Below are positions 52,458 through 64,000 of a stretch of DNA of 64,000 bases, in pieces. A program made the translations under genes and the position numbers. The notes under the pieces are model-generated. The model had not been told where the DNA came from. It ran no database searches and saw nothing but the letters and a program-made list of their open reading frames with translations. Each line of letters opens with the position of its first letter. Positions within the stretch are counted from its first letter, which is position 1. The DNA is from Roseofilum reptotaenium CS-1145 (GTDB taxonomy: Bacteria > Cyanobacteriota > Cyanobacteriia > Cyanobacteriales > Desertifilaceae), in NCBI RefSeq assembly GCF_028330985.1, contig NZ_JAQMUE010000072.1:62001-126000 (forward strand). Direction: 5' to 3'.

Positions 52458-54461
52458 ATGGCCGTTGCAACCCAATCCGTTGAACAACTCTGTATTAACT
52501 CGATCCGCTTTCTAGCTATTGATGCCGTTGAGAAAGCCAAATCTGGTCACCCTGGCTTACCCATGGGAGCCGCTCCCATGGCGTTTGTGCTGTGGGATCA
52601 ATTTATGCGGTTTAATCCTAAAAATCCTCATTGGGTCAACCGCGATCGCTTTGTCCTATCGGCGGGTCATGGGTGTATGCTTCAGTATGCCCTATTGCAC
52701 TTGACCGGTTACGATCAAGTGACCCTAGAAAGCTTACAACAATTCCGCCAATGGGGTTCAATTACTCCCGGACATCCGGAAAACTTTGAGACCGAAGGCG
52801 TAGAAGTTACTACTGGCCCCCTAGGACAAGGGATTGCCAATGGAGTCGGTTTGGCCATGGCTGAAGCTCACTTAGGAGCTAAATTTAATAAGCCAGACGC
52901 TAAACTGATTGACCATTACACTTATGTAATCCTAGGTGATGGTTGTAACATGGAAGGGGTGTCAGGTGAAGCCTGTTCCCTGGCTGGACACTTAGGACTG
53001 GGCAAACTGATTGCTCTCTATGATGATAACCACATCTCCATTGATGGTCATACCAATATCTCCTTCACCGAAGATGTAGGCAAACGATTTGAAGCCTATG
53101 GTTGGCATGTACAGCACGTTCCCGAGGGAAATACCGGTCTAGATGCGATCGCCGCTGCTATCCAAGACGCTAAAGACGTAACCGATAAACCCTCACTGAT
53201 TAAAGTCACCACCACCATTGGTTACGGTTCTCCTAACAAAGCCAATACCCACGGAGTCCATGGAGCAGCTCTAGGAGGAGATGAAGTCCAAGCAACCCGC
53301 GACCATTTAGGTTGGACTTATCCTCCCTTTGAACTGCCCCCACAAGCCCTCGAACGCTTCCGTCAAGCCATTGACAAAGGGGCAAGTGCTGAAGCCGAAT
53401 GGAACCAAACCTTAGCCACCTACAAAACAAAATATCCAGCAGACGCAGCCGAATTCGAGCGCATCACCTCCGGAACTCTACCCGAAGGTTGGGCCGATGC
53501 ACTGCCGAGTTATACCCCAGATGATGGGGGAATGGCCACTCGTAAGCACAGCTATACCGTTCTCAATGCCCTCGCTCCCGTACTCCCTGAACTAATCGGG
53601 GGTTCGGCGGACTTGGCTCCTTCCAATTTAACCCTCATGAAGGTCTCTGGAGACTTCCAAAAAGGCAAATACGAGAACCGTAACCTGCGCTTTGGAGTAC
53701 GCGAACATGGAATGGGAGCCATCTGTAATGGGATTGTTCTACACAAAACAGGCTTAATATCCTACGGTGCAACCTTCCTAGTCTTCACCGACTATATGCG
53801 AGCAGCCATTCGCCTATCAGCCCTCTCAGAAGCCGGAGTCATTTGGGTGATGACCCACGACTCGATTGCCCTAGGAGAAGATGGTCCAACCCACCAACCC
53901 GTGGAAACGATTTCCTCCCTACGAGCGATTCCTAACCTGTTGGTCATGCGTCCAGCAGACGGGAATGAAGTCTCTGGAGCTTACAAAGTCGCCATTGAAA
54001 ACCGTAACCGTCCGACTTTGTTAGCCCTCACTCGTCAAACTGTCCCTAATCTTCAGGGCAGTGGCATTGACCAAGTGAGCAAGGGTGGATATGTACTATC
54101 CGACTGTGAAGGGACTCCCGATCTAATCCTCATTGGTACAGGGAGCGAAGTATCTTTGTGCGTGAAAGCAGCTGAACAACTGAGCGCTGAAGGTAAAAAA
54201 GTGCGCGTCGTTTCTCTGCCGTGTTGGAAACTCTTTGATGAGCAAGATGAAGCTTATCGCGAATCTGTATTACCGAAAGCCGTGACCAAACGGTTGGCTG
54301 TTGAAGCGGGAACGAGCTTTGGTTGGCATCGCTATCTATCCTCAGAAGGCGATATGGTCAGCATTGACCGATTTGGAGTGTCCTCTCCTGGCGGTACAGC
54401 TATGGAAAAATTTGGCTTTACTGTTGATCATGTGGTCGCTCGGGCCAAAGCTCTACTCTAG
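52458..54461 (+). CDS. tkt: Transketolase
   Basis: This 667-residue TPP enzyme serves the Calvin cycle and pentose phosphate pathway, moving two-carbon units between sugar phosphates. Motifs: [51 protein letters not shown], the TPP motif [14 protein letters not shown] and [12 protein letters not shown]. The second half has [15 protein letters not shown] and [19 protein letters not shown]. It shares substrates (xylulose 5-P, fructose 6-P) with the phosphoketolase in this window. Confidence 0.97.
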   Translation: MAVATQSVEQLCINSIRFLAIDAVEKAKSGHPGLPMGAAPMAFVLWDQFMRFNPKNPHWVNRDRFVLSAGHGCMLQYALLHLTGYDQVTLESLQQFRQWGSITPGHPENFETEGVEVTTGPLGQGIANGVGLAMAEAHLGAKFNKPDAKLIDHYTYVILGDGCNMEGVSGEACSLAGHLGLGKLIALYDDNHISIDGHTNISFTEDVGKRFEAYGWHVQHVPEGNTGLDAIAAAIQDAKDVTDKPSLIKVTTTIGYGSPNKANTHGVHGAALGGDEVQATRDHLGWTYPPFELPPQALERFRQAIDKGASAEAEWNQTLATYKTKYPADAAEFERITSGTLPEGWADALPSYTPDDGGMATRKHSYTVLNALAPVLPELIGGSADLAPSNLTLMKVSGDFQKGKYENRNLRFGVREHGMGAICNGIVLHKTGLISYGATFLVFTDYMRAAIRLSALSEAGVIWVMTHDSIALGEDGPTHQPVETISSLRAIPNLLVMRPADGNEVSGAYKVAIENRNRPTLLALTRQTVPNLQGSGIDQVSKGGYVLSDCEGTPDLILIGTGSEVSLCVKAAEQLSAEGKKVRVVSLPCWKLFDEQDEAYRESVLPKAVTKRLAVEAGTSFGWHRYLSSEGDMVSIDRFGVSSPGGTAMEKFGFTVDHVVARAKALL

Positions 54462-54497
54462 AGCCAATGACCGGTTAAACCCAGTCTAATCTTCGAT

Positions 54498-54531
54498 CAG
54501 GAAGAAGGAGATACTCTCTTCTTTCTTCCTG
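54498..54531 (+). terminator. Hairpin after tkt
   Basis: CAGGAAGAA (54498-54506) pairs exactly with TTCTTCCTG (54523-54531), 36 bp after the tkt stop, followed by GTTTCCC. The good stem and modest U content suggest the end of the acpP-fabF-tkt block. Confidence 0.6.
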
Positions 54532-54540
54532 GTTTCCCTA

Positions 54541-54578
54541 TTTGCCTATCCTCTTATTGCCTATTGCCCTTTGCCCTC
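54541..54578. repeat. TTGCCTA/TTGCCCT tandem repeat
   Basis: Units TTTGCCTATCC, TTATTGCCTATTGCCC and TTTGCCCTCC follow the tkt hairpin. They are the same style of heptamer repeat as elsewhere in the window. Confidence 0.5.
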
Positions 54579-54609
54579 CAACTCTTGAGCAAGAATCAGG
54601 ATAAAAAGA

Positions 54610-54792
54610 ATGCCACAAGCAACCTGGGGGCTGCTCCTCAAAGTTCTATCCTCCTCTGTCCTTATTTCTTTTGCCATTAAGTATGGTGGAAGTTGGCTTC
54701 CCCTGGCAGCTAACCCCATAAGCGCCCTAACGTTAATTCTTTTGCCCACCCTGGTGATGTTGGCCCTATTTGCCTGGCGAGGCCTCCCTTAA
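54610..54792 (+). CDS. Small two-helix membrane protein
   Basis: This 60-residue hydrophobic protein has two predicted membrane helices (about 5-25 and 33-55) joined by a GGSWLPLAANP loop, ending FAWRGLP. It has an AGGA-like ribosome site and clean frame boundaries. It resembles small cyanobacterial membrane proteins of unknown role. It stands alone after the tkt terminator. Confidence 0.6.
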   Translation: MPQATWGLLLKVLSSSVLISFAIKYGGSWLPLAANPISALTLILLPTLVMLALFAWRGLP

Positions 54793-55039
54793 ATACTTTT
54801 ATTATCCTGATTTTGTGCGAATGAAGAATAAGCCGGTATTCTAGAATTAGAGCGAATTATCCATGCAGATTATAATTCGTACTTAAATCTCTGTGCGATC
54901 GCTCAAACCGGTAGTCAAGGCTTTGATCTAGCTCCGGAATTAGCAAAAATCTGCCCCAGGAGGGAATTTCTCTCAGACCGTCTCGCTCAACGGCCTTTAC
55001 CCATCCTCTTCCTCTGATCGGAGTCAACTAGCAGCGCCC

Positions 55040-55708
55040 ATGTTTATTCTCAAACGGCAGGATGTTGAACTTTCCAAAATTCAGCACCCCAGCGCAGAAC
55101 AACCCATCCCCATCCTTACCTATCAGGGACAAACCTATCGCCTGCTCAAAGTATTTGAAGCCCATCAAGCAGAAGAAGCCAAAGCCCTGTGGCGAGATTT
55201 AATTGACAATAAAGGGAAAGTCTCTGTATTGCTCCAAGAACCAGAACGTCATAGCGTTTGGGGTAAAATTCGCCTCGATCAAGGTGAAGAAGGCTCAAGT
55301 TCCGATCAGGCTCTGCCGTTCCTGTTCACTCAAGGTGTTTTTTTAATGGCTCAAGCGGTGGTGATCGATATTGAAGACCTGTTGGGGCCCAAACAAGCCA
55401 AAGCATTTGAAAAAAGTCTGACTCAAGTCTTTCAACAATGGAATTTACCCCATGCTGGCTCGGAGGAAACCATTGTACAACTGATCAGCGTTGACCCTCT
55501 AGAAGATGGGTTCCCCACTAACGCTTGGAAAGAAGTCGATCTGAGTAATTTTTTGCGGGAAGTGCATCGCTTAGGCAAAGACTACTTTGGCAACACCAGT
55601 TTTGCTGTAGGTGCAATGGAAGTCTTAGACGATTTGTCCGATAGCGATCGCCAATCTTTCGTAGACTGGTTAAGACAATCGGGATTAGCAAAACTTTGGA
55701 AAGAGTAA
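55040..55708 (+). CDS. Hypothetical soluble protein, cyanobacterial type
   Basis: This 222-residue protein has no signal peptide or membrane segment and begins MFILKRQDVELSKIQHP. It has alternating strands and helices (FLFTQGVFLMAQAVVIDIEDLLGPKQ, about 92-117) and a C-terminal helical part ending LRQSGLAKLWKE. I do not recognise a catalytic motif. Clean reading frame and HIP1-containing codons support a real gene. The 247-bp gap before it (54793-55039) shows no gene. Confidence 0.75.
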   Translation: MFILKRQDVELSKIQHPSAEQPIPILTYQGQTYRLLKVFEAHQAEEAKALWRDLIDNKGKVSVLLQEPERHSVWGKIRLDQGEEGSSSDQALPFLFTQGVFLMAQAVVIDIEDLLGPKQAKAFEKSLTQVFQQWNLPHAGSEETIVQLISVDPLEDGFPTNAWKEVDLSNFLREVHRLGKDYFGNTSFAVGAMEVLDDLSDSDRQSFVDWLRQSGLAKLWKE

Positions 55709-55836
55709 TTGACTTTCATCTGCTATCTGCCCATAATCTTCCCAATTTCCCCTAAGATGTCAATAATACCTTAAACCTGCTAACGTTGTGGTTTATCTCC
55801 AGCGGCTAACACCTGTCATGAGTTCAGGGAATTTCT

Positions 55837-56781
55837 ATGAGTAGTTCTGCCCAAAAATCATCAAAATCTATCTTTACCACCCAATCCATCGTTTTAGCTG
55901 GAATCACTTGGGGAATCCTGTCCCTATTGTTTTTCCTCCTCTTCAGTGCTAACCCGCCCAACTGGTACTCTCCCTTAACCTACATTTTTGGATTCGTTAG
56001 CAACCTCGCAGCAGCTTTCCTGTGTTTTAGAAACTGGAAAAGTCCTCAAATTGTTAGCGGTCGGAGTGTTTGGTTAGGTATCGGACTAGGAATGTTCTTC
56101 TACTTCCTGGGAGATATCTTGTTTGGCATATGGGAACTGGTCTTTAACCAAAACCCTGCGGTGTCCCCTGGAGATCTCTTCTATCTCATTTCCTATATCT
56201 GTCTCTCGGTGGGCTTATTTTTAGCCGTAACTACCAGACGGCTTAATTTAGAACCGAAGCAATGGCTGATTGTGGCAGGAATTTTTCTCACGTCAACATT
56301 ACTAGCAGTTTGGCTATCCCTACCTACAGGCGTAGATGCTGAGGCCACATCGGCTGAATCGGGAGCAACTCAAACTCAAGTAGAAGTTGCAGCAGCGCCA
56401 GCAGAAACGCCAGAAAACCAGAATGTCCCAGAAATAGTGCTTAAACTTGAAGAAAGCCTTCAACCCCTAGAAAGTGTTGTCACTCTGCTTTACACGATTT
56501 TGGATGTACTGCTCTTAATTGCCGCCAGTACGGTATTACTGGCCTTCTGGGGGGGAAGAACCTCTCAATCTTGGCGGATGATTGCTGCGGCTGCCTTTTC
56601 CCTCTATATTGCCGATATGTGGTTTAAATATGCGATCGCTCGCGTACCGGACTACGAAAGTGGTGGACTCCTAGAAATTTTTTGGATCTTTAGCCCTATT
56701 CTATTTGGGATTGGTGCAGCCCTAGAATTTGACTTGTCTACTCGCTCAACTCGTCGTAGTCGCAGACGAGGCTCGAATTAA
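55837..56781 (+). CDS. Multi-spanning membrane protein of unknown function
   Basis: This 314-residue protein has about eight hydrophobic segments (near 18-40, 46-66, 77-100, 109-131, 142-160, 213-235, 246-265, 273-293). Between the fifth and sixth lies a Glu/Ala/Thr/Gln-rich loop (about 165-210) likely outside the bilayer. The C-terminus is basic (STRRSRRRGSN), so it should lie in the cytosol. No known transporter motif was seen. It resembles a family found mainly in cyanobacteria. Confidence 0.75.
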   Translation: MSSSAQKSSKSIFTTQSIVLAGITWGILSLLFFLLFSANPPNWYSPLTYIFGFVSNLAAAFLCFRNWKSPQIVSGRSVWLGIGLGMFFYFLGDILFGIWELVFNQNPAVSPGDLFYLISYICLSVGLFLAVTTRRLNLEPKQWLIVAGIFLTSTLLAVWLSLPTGVDAEATSAESGATQTQVEVAAAPAETPENQNVPEIVLKLEESLQPLESVVTLLYTILDVLLLIAASTVLLAFWGGRTSQSWRMIAAAAFSLYIADMWFKYAIARVPDYESGGLLEIFWIFSPILFGIGAALEFDLSTRSTRRSRRRGSN

Positions 56782-56908
56782 TTCAATCAAGTTCTATACA
56801 AATTTAGTTTCCTTTCTAGCCATTGATTGGGTATTGTGGAAAAGAGATCATTTTTACAAGTAACGACTTGGTGTTCTCTTGCTGTCTTGTCTACGGTGAA
56901 GTAGTCTT

Positions 56909-57850
56909 ATGTCTCCAAGAAAACTAACAGAATCTGAAAAAGTCGATATCATTAAAACCTATCGTGAGACAGTAGAGACCACTTCAACTTTGGCAACTCG
57001 CTACAGTGTTAGTAATTCTACGATTAGTCGCTTACTTAAGGCCCGTCTGCCAGCCGCCGAATATGAAAATTTGGTGCAGCAAAAACGTGCTGCTGCGGGT
57101 AAAGGTAAAATGCCAAGTGTCTCAAATGTGAGTGAATCGGAGTCCCCTAAAGCTTCTCAACCTGAAGTGCAACAGGTCGATCTTCGTTTGGCTACTCCTG
57201 CTTCGGATGCCAAAGTTGATGCGGATGAGCAAGAGGATTTATCTTTGGAGAGCAAACCGAAAAAAGTGCGATCGCGTTTAAATGCAGTAACGGATAGCTC
57301 TGAGAAAGTCATCCACCCTTCCATACCTGGTTTGAATCTGGTTAGCTCCGATCTGGATACGGAGAATGGTGAGGAAGATGAGCAGGAATACTATGCCCAA
57401 GCGAGTACCTTACGAGAATTGCTGGGAGAAGATTTAGATGAGGAAGATCTCGATGAGGATGAGGATGAAGATGACCTGGATGATGATTATTATGAGAGCG
57501 CTCGGTTAGCTATCCCTGGAGGTATTCCGGCTAAAGTGGAGGTTCTGCCTCTCTCAGAAGCAGCTTTGCCCAGAATTTGTTATTTGGTAATTGATCGGGG
57601 AGCAGAATTGATTACTCGTCCGTTGAAGGAATTTGCACAGTTGGGCCAAATTCCTTCTGCTGAGGTGAGTGAGCGGACGTTACCAGTGTTTGATAATCAT
57701 CGGGTAGCGCGCCGATTTTCTCGCCGTAGTCAGAGGGTGATTAAGGTTCCCGATAGCCGCATGTTACCGAAGACTCGTCCCTATTTGTACGCGAAGGGGA
57801 TTACACGGTTGTTGTTTGATGGCCAGGTGTATTCTTTAGATCAGAATTAA
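56909..57850 (+). CDS. Helix-turn-helix protein with acidic linker
   Basis: This 313-residue protein has an N-terminal transposase-8/Psq-like HTH (LTESEKVDIIKTYRETVET and TLATRYSVSNSTISRLLKAR, residues about 6-47), a Ser/Glu/Lys-rich linker, a very acidic run (about 169-195, mostly Asp and Glu), and a C-terminal domain (about 215-313, LPRICYLVIDRGAELITRP to LLFDGQVYSLDQN). It looks like a domesticated DNA-binding protein rather than a transposase, as no DDE motif exists. Its stop overlaps the convergent LapA-type gene by 4 bp. Confidence 0.8.
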   Translation: MSPRKLTESEKVDIIKTYRETVETTSTLATRYSVSNSTISRLLKARLPAAEYENLVQQKRAAAGKGKMPSVSNVSESESPKASQPEVQQVDLRLATPASDAKVDADEQEDLSLESKPKKVRSRLNAVTDSSEKVIHPSIPGLNLVSSDLDTENGEEDEQEYYAQASTLRELLGEDLDEEDLDEDEDEDDLDDDYYESARLAIPGGIPAKVEVLPLSEAALPRICYLVIDRGAELITRPLKEFAQLGQIPSAEVSERTLPVFDNHRVARRFSRRSQRVIKVPDSRMLPKTRPYLYAKGITRLLFDGQVYSLDQN

Positions 57851-58104
57851 TCCCATCTGGAAGGGTCTAGATCTTGTGGTTCAGAGAAGGGGGAGGTCTT
57901 GTTGCTCCCCCAAGGGAGAATGAGAAGACCAGCAAGAAGTCCAAGAGATGCACTAAAGGCTAAGAGGATGCCTACCGGGATCTGTACGGACTCAAAAAGC
58001 AGGAATTTGAGGGATACAGGGGTGGCATTCTGGACGGAGAGAATGGAGATCGCACTAATCCAAACACTCAGCAGTAGGGTTAGACTCAGATGACGGGCTA
58101 TCAT
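57847..58104 (-). CDS. LapA/DUF1049 domain membrane protein
   Basis: This 85-residue protein has two membrane helices (about 5-22 and 40-63) with the DUF1049 pattern SVQNATPVSLKFLLFESVQIPVG between them and a short hydrophilic tail. In enterobacteria LapA takes part in lipopolysaccharide assembly; in cyanobacteria the role is unknown. It overlaps the stop of the HTH gene tail-to-tail by 4 bp. Confidence 0.85.
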   Translation of the reverse strand: MIARHLSLTLLLSVWISAISILSVQNATPVSLKFLLFESVQIPVGILLAFSASLGLLAGLLILPWGSNKTSPFSEPQDLDPSRWD

Positions 58105-58192
58105 AACTAGAAAAAATAACTCAGGGTAGCATCTGAACGGATTATATAGCGCTGGGCGCTGGTAATGAGGATTCGTCAGAGGTTAAGGGGAG

Positions 58193-58213
58193 TAATAGGG
58201 AATAGGGAATAGG
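58193..58213. repeat. TAGGGAA tandem repeat
   Basis: Three TAGGGAA-type units in the gap between the LapA-type gene and the DUF2839 gene, like those at 1021 and 28724. Confidence 0.55.
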
Positions 58214-58385
58214 CGATAGAAAATGTCGTAATATCCTGGGCACTGCCATATCTTGACGATCAAGTGGGGAAATATCGCAAAACGTATCGTTTTTTATTGT
58301 TTTGTCAACACAGTGGCACGAATCTCTAAGGACAGGCTATTATCAGGATCTAGGTTTAGTTAATTGGTTATTGCGCAAATCAGTT

Positions 58386-58598
58386 ATGGGTGAAGCGAAA
58401 CGCCGTAAAGCTGCTCTAGGAGAACAGTATGGCCAGGAAAAGACCATCTTACCCTGGTTACCGATTACCCAATCACAAGCTGACCGGTTTGTCAAGTGGA
58501 CAAGCACTGGAGCTTGGATTGGCATTGGGGTCATGATTGCAGTATGGGTGATAGTTCGGTTTATTGGCCCCGGTTTTGGCTGGTGGCAAGTGAACTAA
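58386..58598 (+). CDS. DUF2839 family small membrane protein
   Basis: This 70-residue protein starts MGEAKRRKAALGEQYG, the signature of DUF2839, a family of cyanobacteria and plastid-bearing relatives. One transmembrane helix (about 43-62) follows the soluble basic N-terminus, ending GFGWWQVN. ATG 58386 is chosen over an upstream non-ATG extension of 28 residues because the family starts here. The role is unknown. Confidence 0.85.
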   Translation: MGEAKRRKAALGEQYGQEKTILPWLPITQSQADRFVKWTSTGAWIGIGVMIAVWVIVRFIGPGFGWWQVN

Positions 58599-58783
58599 TC
58601 ATTCGAGGGAAAACCCAAGTGTATCTCAGAATACGGTTTACCCAAGAAAATGCTCTTATGGTTAAGCGGAGTCCATTCGCGAGAATGTTGGTTAATCCCT
58701 AGATCAATTCTAAGAAATCTGAGAAAATTCTTAAGAAATTATAAAACCGTCTAGAATAGTGTGGTGAGTGGAGGAAAATAAAG

Positions 58784-59170
58784 GTGTTTATCCGATTAGC
58801 ACACCAACATAGACAATTTGTCCAGGATCTGGTCATGAGCCTTCAGGCGTTGGCTGTTGTTCTGGAGCGCCAAGGGTATTTAGCCTCGTGCTATACCTGT
58901 GGAGATCAAATGAATAGCGCATCCTTTATGGTGAGCTTAGGAGATAACCATCTGATTCGGTTTTTGGTTTCTGATTATGGGATTACCTGGACAGAAATGC
59001 GCGATGACCGAGAGCTGATGAAACTCGAAGGTGCAGAGGCGATCGCTCAACTGCAAGAGTTAGCCAATCTAGCGAAACGGGATAAACTGCCCGAAGACCC
59101 CCCGTTAACGGGTGCGGTTCCTCAAAAGGCAAAGTCTTCTGGCATGAAGGTTCTTCCCAGAGTAGGATAA
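58784..59170 (+). CDS. Hypothetical protein
   Basis: This 128-residue protein starts with GTG at 58784; a GTGGAGGAAA ribosome site lies 8-13 nt upstream. A TAGAAT -10-like box lies near 58752. The N-terminal helix (LAHQHRQFVQDLVMSLQALAVVLERQG) is followed by strands containing ASCYTCGDQMNSASFMVSLG with two Cys. The C-terminal 25 residues are Pro/Lys-rich. I do not recognise it. Confidence 0.7.
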   Translation: MFIRLAHQHRQFVQDLVMSLQALAVVLERQGYLASCYTCGDQMNSASFMVSLGDNHLIRFLVSDYGITWTEMRDDRELMKLEGAEAIAQLQELANLAKRDKLPEDPPLTGAVPQKAKSSGMKVLPRVG

Positions 59171-59509
59171 GAAAATAATCGGTTCTATGATTGAGCGTAC
59201 TGGTGGATTTTCTGCCAGGATGTTCCTTGTGCGCTTCAGTTGATGGGTAGAAAACAAAGAGTTTGCTGCTTGTCTCTTCATTGCAGGGGACTAGGGTATA
59301 GTGACCCTAGAATCTGCATCCTTGAGATAGACTCAAATTCTATAGCAGTGAAAGAGTTGATCAGGACAGTGAGGTTATGGTTTGAGGCAATAGACAATAG
59401 AAAATGTCCTAACTCTCCCTTTCTCTGCTATGATGCGATTTCTCTTTAAGCCTGCTATTTATTGATCATTGGGAGATAATTGGCTTAGATCCAATTACTA
59501 AGGGCATAT
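59171..59509. other. Non-coding gap with one hairpin
   Basis: Within this 339-bp gap, CTAGGGT (59291-59297) pairs with ACCCTAG (59304-59310) around ATAGTG. A 69-codon frame at 59240-59449 is Cys-rich and low in typical codon use and is not called. Nothing else was recognised. Confidence 0.4.
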
Positions 59510-61558
<2,049 letters not shown>

Positions 61559-61692
61559 TTACCCCATTGAGCGATGATTGATTTATTTTTCAATTTTAAA
61601 TGAACCTGAGCCGAGCGTGGGATAAGGAAAGGAGGATCGGGTCGGGAATGTGAGAAACGACTAGTCCTATCCTCCCTCTTAAATGAAGCAAA

Positions 61693-63603
61693 TTAAGCGT
61701 TTACGGGGGTGGGTTGCTTTTGGAAAAAGCGATCGCGGATTGAATCTGCCATTTGGGCTGGCATTAATCCTAACGCGGTTTTCGACTGATCGGGCGTAGC
61801 ATGATCCACGAGGATATCGGGGACACCCAAACGCTGAACAGGAACGACGATATTGGCATCCATCAGCGCTTCTACAATACCAGAACCAAAACCGCCGATT
61901 AAGCTGCCTTCTTCTAGAGTGGCGACGCGACCAATTTTCTCGGCTAACGGTAGAATCAACTCCGTATCTAAGGGTTTAGCAAAGCGAGCATTGACCACCG
62001 TCGTTTCTACACCATGTTCGCTCAACAGTTCAGCCACCTGGAGGGCAGGATGCACCATAGAACCATAGGCAACCAGGAGTAAATCGTCACCATTGCGCAA
62101 GATTTCCCCTTTACCAATGTCCAGAGGTTCCCACCCTTCTTCCATTAAGGGGACACCATAACCATTACCGCGAGGATAGCGCATAGCGATCGGTCCATCG
62201 GTATAATCAATACCGGTAACGATCATCCGTTGCAGTTCGCCCTCATCTTTGGGAGCCATCTGCACCAAATTGGGTAAACAGCGCAAATAGGAGATATCAT
62301 ACATTCCTTGGTGAGTGGGCCCATCTGCACCAACAATTCCCGCCCGGTCTAAACAGAAGAAGACGGGGAGCTTTTGGATACAGACATCATGAATGACTTG
62401 GTCATAGCCCCGTTGCAGGAAGGTCGAATAAATGGCAGCAACTGGCCGCATTCCTTCGCAAGCTAAACCCGCAGCCAGGGTAACAGCATGTTGTTCGGCA
62501 ATGCCGACATCAATATATTGATCGGGTAATTTGGCATGGAGTTTATCCAAACCGGTTCCCGTCGCCATGGCTGCGGTAATACCGATAATCTTGGGGTTAT
62601 TTTCCGCCAGTTGAGTGAGGGTATGGGCAAAGACTTTGGAATAGGAGGGGGGTTTGGGCTTACTGGAAGGAATAGCCTTACCGGTGGTTAAGTTAAAGGG
62701 ACTTTGGGCATGATAGCCGACTTGATCGTTTTCGGCGATCGCATATCCTTTTCCTTTAGTGGTCGCCACATGTACTAACACCGGTCCCTCAATTTGGTGC
62801 GCTTGCTCAAACGTAGTAATCAACTCCTGTAAATCGTGGCCATCTACCGGCCCCATATAAGTAAAGCCCAATTCCTCAATGACTGCACCGACTTTAGAGA
62901 CAGCCAAGCGCTTCATCCCTTCCTTCACCCGTTCCATCTCTGGTGTAAAGGTCTCACCAAAGAAGGGAATATGCTTAAACTGCTCTTCTAAGTTATCTGC
63001 AAAAAACTGCATCGGCGGACTGAGGCGCATTTTATTCAGATATCGGGAAATTGCCCCCACATTAGGAGAAATGGACATTTCATTATCATTTAAGATCACC
63101 AACAGACGAGTATGGGGCAAATGTCCCGCATGGTTAATCGCTTCTAGAGCCATGCCCCCAGTGAGCGAGCCATCCCCAATAATGGCAGCCACCTTATAAT
63201 TTTCGCCTTTCCTATCCCGTGCCAAAGCCATTCCTAAAGCCGCAGAAATGCTCGTCGAAGCGTGTCCAGCACCAAAATGGTCAAATTTGCTCTCGCAGCG
63301 CTTCAAATAGCCTGCAATGCCATCTTTTTGCCGTAGGGTATGAAAATCATTGTAGCGTCCCGTAATCATTTTATGGGGATAGGCTTGGTGACCCACATCC
63401 CAAACCACTTTATCATGGTCAAGATCCAGGGTTTGATAAAGTGCTAAGGTCAGTTCAACCACCCCTAAACCCGGGCCTAAATGACCTCCTGTCGCTGCGA
63501 TCGTTTGCAGATGCTTTTCTCGGATTTGACGTGCAACTTGTTCCAATTGGGCGATCGACAGGCCATGCAATTGGTTGGGATGAGTGAGTTCACTTAAATG
63601 CAT
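61693..63603 (-). CDS. dxs: 1-deoxy-D-xylulose-5-phosphate synthase
   Basis: This 636-residue TPP enzyme joins pyruvate and glyceraldehyde 3-P, the first step of the MEP isoprenoid pathway feeding carotenoids, phytol and quinones. Motifs: [30 protein letters not shown], the TPP-binding [29 protein letters not shown], and in the second half [17 protein letters not shown] and [15 protein letters not shown]. Length is standard. It is divergent from the last gene, with a strong inverted repeat between them. Confidence 0.97.
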   Translation of the reverse strand: MHLSELTHPNQLHGLSIAQLEQVARQIREKHLQTIAATGGHLGPGLGVVELTLALYQTLDLDHDKVVWDVGHQAYPHKMITGRYNDFHTLRQKDGIAGYLKRCESKFDHFGAGHASTSISAALGMALARDRKGENYKVAAIIGDGSLTGGMALEAINHAGHLPHTRLLVILNDNEMSISPNVGAISRYLNKMRLSPPMQFFADNLEEQFKHIPFFGETFTPEMERVKEGMKRLAVSKVGAVIEELGFTYMGPVDGHDLQELITTFEQAHQIEGPVLVHVATTKGKGYAIAENDQVGYHAQSPFNLTTGKAIPSSKPKPPSYSKVFAHTLTQLAENNPKIIGITAAMATGTGLDKLHAKLPDQYIDVGIAEQHAVTLAAGLACEGMRPVAAIYSTFLQRGYDQVIHDVCIQKLPVFFCLDRAGIVGADGPTHQGMYDISYLRCLPNLVQMAPKDEGELQRMIVTGIDYTDGPIAMRYPRGNGYGVPLMEEGWEPLDIGKGEILRNGDDLLLVAYGSMVHPALQVAELLSEHGVETTVVNARFAKPLDTELILPLAEKIGRVATLEEGSLIGGFGSGIVEALMDANIVVPVQRLGVPDILVDHATPDQSKTALGLMPAQMADSIRDRFFQKQPTPVNA

Positions 63604-63653
63604 AGGTAAGGTGTCCTCATTTTTTCATAAACTTAGTTTTCCATACCTTATCC

Positions 63654-63699
63654 ACTGTAAGTTATTAGAGTGCAGTTGTAGCCTCTAATAACTTACAGT
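63654..63699. promoter_or_regulatory. 17-bp perfect inverted repeat between dxs and the last gene
   Basis: ACTGTAAGTTATTAGAG (63654-63670) and its exact complement (63683-63699) flank a 12-nt loop. It lies 51 bp upstream of dxs and 53 bp upstream of the plus-strand gene at 63752, where no terminator is expected. It could be an operator, a leader structure or a small mobile-element end. Confidence 0.55.
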
Positions 63700-63751
63700 A
63701 ATAATTAGGAACCACTGCTCGCCCTATTGTTTTTTGTGAGGAGTTGTAAGG

Positions 63752-64000
63752 ATGTCTAATCCTAAATTTCGTCTAACTTCTGCCTTAAATCCTTTGATGG
63801 GTGGGGTTTTGCTTGCTGCGTTCAGTGCTGTATTGGTGCCACCCCAAGCGGCGATCGCCCGTAATGCCTTTCGCACTTGTGATTATGAGTTAGCCCAGAT
63901 GGGCATTTCTCCAGAAGATCGTTCTAGAGCTTGTGGCACTGCCTTATATCCAAAAGATATTTCTGGATGTGTCGTGGGAATTGTCAATCGAAATGAGAAC
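63752..64000 (+). CDS. Exported protein, 3' end cut off by the window edge
   Basis: An 83-residue N-terminal part is visible from ATG 63752, preceded by AGGAG and AAGG stretches. It has a signal peptide with a hydrophobic core (GGVLLAAFSAVLV) and an Ala-rich cleavage region (PPQAAIARN). The mature part is Cys-containing (RTCDYELAQMGISPED, RACG, GCVVGIV), suggesting disulphide-bonded cysteines in the periplasm or outside. I do not recognise the family from this fragment. Confidence 0.8.
   Translation, partial: MSNPKFRLTSALNPLMGGVLLAAFSAVLVPPQAAIARNAFRTCDYELAQMGISPEDRSRACGTALYPKDISGCVVGIVNRNEN

Noticed and set aside
54793-55039. A possible coding remnant before the hypothetical gene at 55040
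   Set aside because: Short stretches look codon-like, with a HIP1 site, but all frames have several stops and no similarity I can name.
59240-59449. A 69-codon plus-strand frame in the gap before ligA
   Set aside because: It is Cys-rich and of irregular composition with no ribosome site or recognisable motif; likely chance.

Overview
The window is chromosomal DNA from a cyanobacterium, probably a filamentous, large-genome one (the lineage is inferred). The evidence is the very frequent HIP1 octamer GCGATCGC, an NblS sensor kinase next to purD, a CruP-type lycopene-cyclase paralogue, an Uma2 nuclease, the acpP-fabF-tkt block, and many small cyanobacterial-type proteins. No rRNA, tRNA or CRISPR array was seen.

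Layout. 1-5 kb: an edge-truncated gene, a coiled-coil protein, nblS and purD, all on the minus strand. 4.6-9.4 kb: an accessory stretch with a UPF0175/DUF3368 toxin-antitoxin pair, a lipoprotein, an A+T-rich MurL-like PP-loop protein, and divergent cruP. 9.4-10 kb: a graveyard of mobile DNA in which a 115-bp MITE-like element has split an IS4-type transposase remnant. 10-16.4 kb: a phosphohexomutase, a DNA methyltransferase broken by one in-frame amber codon, a DUF423 protein, a secreted hydratase-like protein, pyrG and an internally duplicated protein. 16.7-22.4 kb: a human-type (type II) sulfide:quinone reductase, an anchored protein, Uma2, an atypical pterin-synthase homologue, rubrerythrin, an ABM-domain membrane protein and an IS630 remnant. 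22.4-28.7 kb: cytochrome b561, a Tat-exported amidohydrolase and a GNAT; a DNA-repair alkyltransferase; then a nitroreductase, an isochorismatase-family hydrolase, a LysR regulator and a cupin.

28.7-41 kb is central metabolism: coaE, phosphoketolase (xfp), then pta and ackA overlapping by 4 bp, dacB and leuA. Phosphoketolase makes acetyl phosphate, which Pta and AckA interconvert with acetyl-CoA and acetate, so these three form one metabolic node. 41-50.5 kb: a 1787-residue kinase/ATPase/GAF/PP2C signalling protein, a LabA-like NYN protein, a sulfurtransferase, an MnmC-like methyltransferase and an orphan HdrB-like Fe-S protein. 50.6-64 kb: acpP-fabF-tkt, several small cyanobacterial proteins, ligA, dxs and an edge-truncated exported protein.

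The most notable non-coding signal is a dispersed family of 28-30 bp palindromes with GTAGGGGCGAA-type arms (six copies). One lies in frame inside ligA, encoding a linker just before the BRCT domain, and one forms the centre of the MITE. A second repeat, 89 bp long, occurs as two direct copies bracketing dacB. Short heptamer-like tandem repeats occur in many intergenic gaps. I did not find a clearly new defence or biosynthetic system; the best leads are the repeat biology, the MurL-like gene, the pterin-synthase variant and a 17-bp perfect inverted repeat upstream of the last gene.
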